Source of the DNA: UBA7672 sp964550535
Lineage (GTDB): Bacteria > Pseudomonadota > Alphaproteobacteria > Caulobacterales > Hyphomonadaceae
DNA length: 22,595 nt
Reading direction: 5' to 3'
Assembly: GCA_964550535.1 (NCBI GenBank)
Contig: CAZJZQ010000051.1
Location: 1 to 22,595 of the forward strand
Both the position numbers and the translations under genes were made by a program. The stretch's first letter is position 1. The number at the start of each line of letters is the position of its first letter. This document shows positions 22,376 through 22,595 of the stretch, piece after piece. Below the pieces are notes generated by a model. It was not told the origin of the DNA, ran no database searches, and saw only the letters and a list, made by a program, of their open reading frames with translations.

Positions 22376-22595
22376 CGCGTCCTCCCCCCGTGTTGCTGCC
22401 TGAGCCAAGCATAGGCGGATGGCGCCCCGGATGGAAATCAGGGAGAGTGCGGCCATGAAAAAACTTGTCGCCTGCTGGCGCGGCAGTTGGCTGCGCTCCG
22501 TGTGGCGGTGCGGCCTGCGGCCTGCGGCCGATCGCTTCGCGTCCTTCGTGGACCTTTGTGTCTTCGTGTTTGTTTTGGCTGCCGGTGAAGAAGAA
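22376..22595. other. Upstream region of the Kelch gene and window end, repeat-rich
   Basis: These 220 bases precede the Kelch gene. They hold three exact tandem copies of TGCGGCC (22509-22529) and then a degenerate repeat of the CTTCGTG/CTTTGTG type at about 22535-22573. A plus-strand frame opening at ATG 22455 runs off the window end, but its Trp/Cys/Arg-rich translation does not look like a protein. No clear promoter or terminator is seen. Confidence 0.5.
22509..22529 (+). repeat. Three tandem copies of TGCGGCC
   Basis: TGCGGCC repeats exactly at 22509-22515, 22516-22522 and 22523-22529. It lies directly beside a second, degenerate CTTCGTG-type repeat that continues towards the window end. 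Confidence 0.8.

Noticed and set aside
22455..22595. Possible plus-strand gene starting MKKLVACW at the window end
   Set aside because: It has a weak ribosome site, an unnatural Trp/Cys/Arg-rich product and overlaps the repeat tail; it cannot be judged without the following sequence.
1..22595. tRNA, rRNA, CRISPR arrays, insertion sequences, prophage or attachment sites
   Set aside because: None was seen on either strand.

Overview
The window is GC-rich bacterial chromosome with dense, mostly well-spaced genes and no sign of phage, plasmid, insertion sequence, CRISPR array, rRNA or tRNA. The gene content points to an alphaproteobacterium: a RegB/RegA redox two-component pair beside a SCO/SenC gene, an IalB-family protein directly before rlmN, a LON-domain / Trm112-like / DUF971 cluster, a UbiH/COQ6-type hydroxylase, and an AmtB carrying the C-terminal tail read by GlnK. 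A Caulobacterales/Hyphomonadaceae-type genome would fit, but genus cannot be fixed from the sequence alone.

Layout. 1-1898 (minus) is the N-terminal two thirds or more of FtsK, cut by the window edge. A 500-base non-coding stretch follows; it holds an orphan minus-strand intrinsic terminator and possibly a small RNA. amtB (plus) comes next, followed by two strong hairpins and a UbiH-like monooxygenase. On the minus strand, 5317-7563 carries a small membrane protein, DUF971, Trm112-like, LON-domain and MAPEG genes. A secreted serine hydrolase (plus) follows.

9214-11773 is the most distinctive block. An ArsR-type regulator with a direct-repeat operator over its own promoter is followed by an acyl desaturase and the two halves of a split thiamine-diphosphate decarboxylase of the ComD/ComE type, all on the same strand with tight spacing. 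Next come a convergent YgjP-like metallopeptidase and a large lipoprotein of unknown function with a clear terminator.

14227-17067 is a respiratory redox-control locus. SCO/SenC diverges from regB, and regA follows regB behind its own promoter. Upstream of that promoter lies a tandem ~16-base repeat array. Part of the repeat, an exact 11-mer, recurs before the next gene, ialB. rlmN follows. After it is an MHS-type MFS transporter that appears to carry an in-frame deletion removing most of TM2, TM3 and the signature loop. The window ends with a small secreted NTF2-like protein, a membrane-anchored unknown, a Tat-type Kelch lipoprotein and a short repeat-rich tail.

The clearest leads are the ArsR/desaturase/TPP operon, the shared promoter repeat linking regA and ialB, and the deleted MHS transporter. 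No wholly new system can be proven from the sequence alone.
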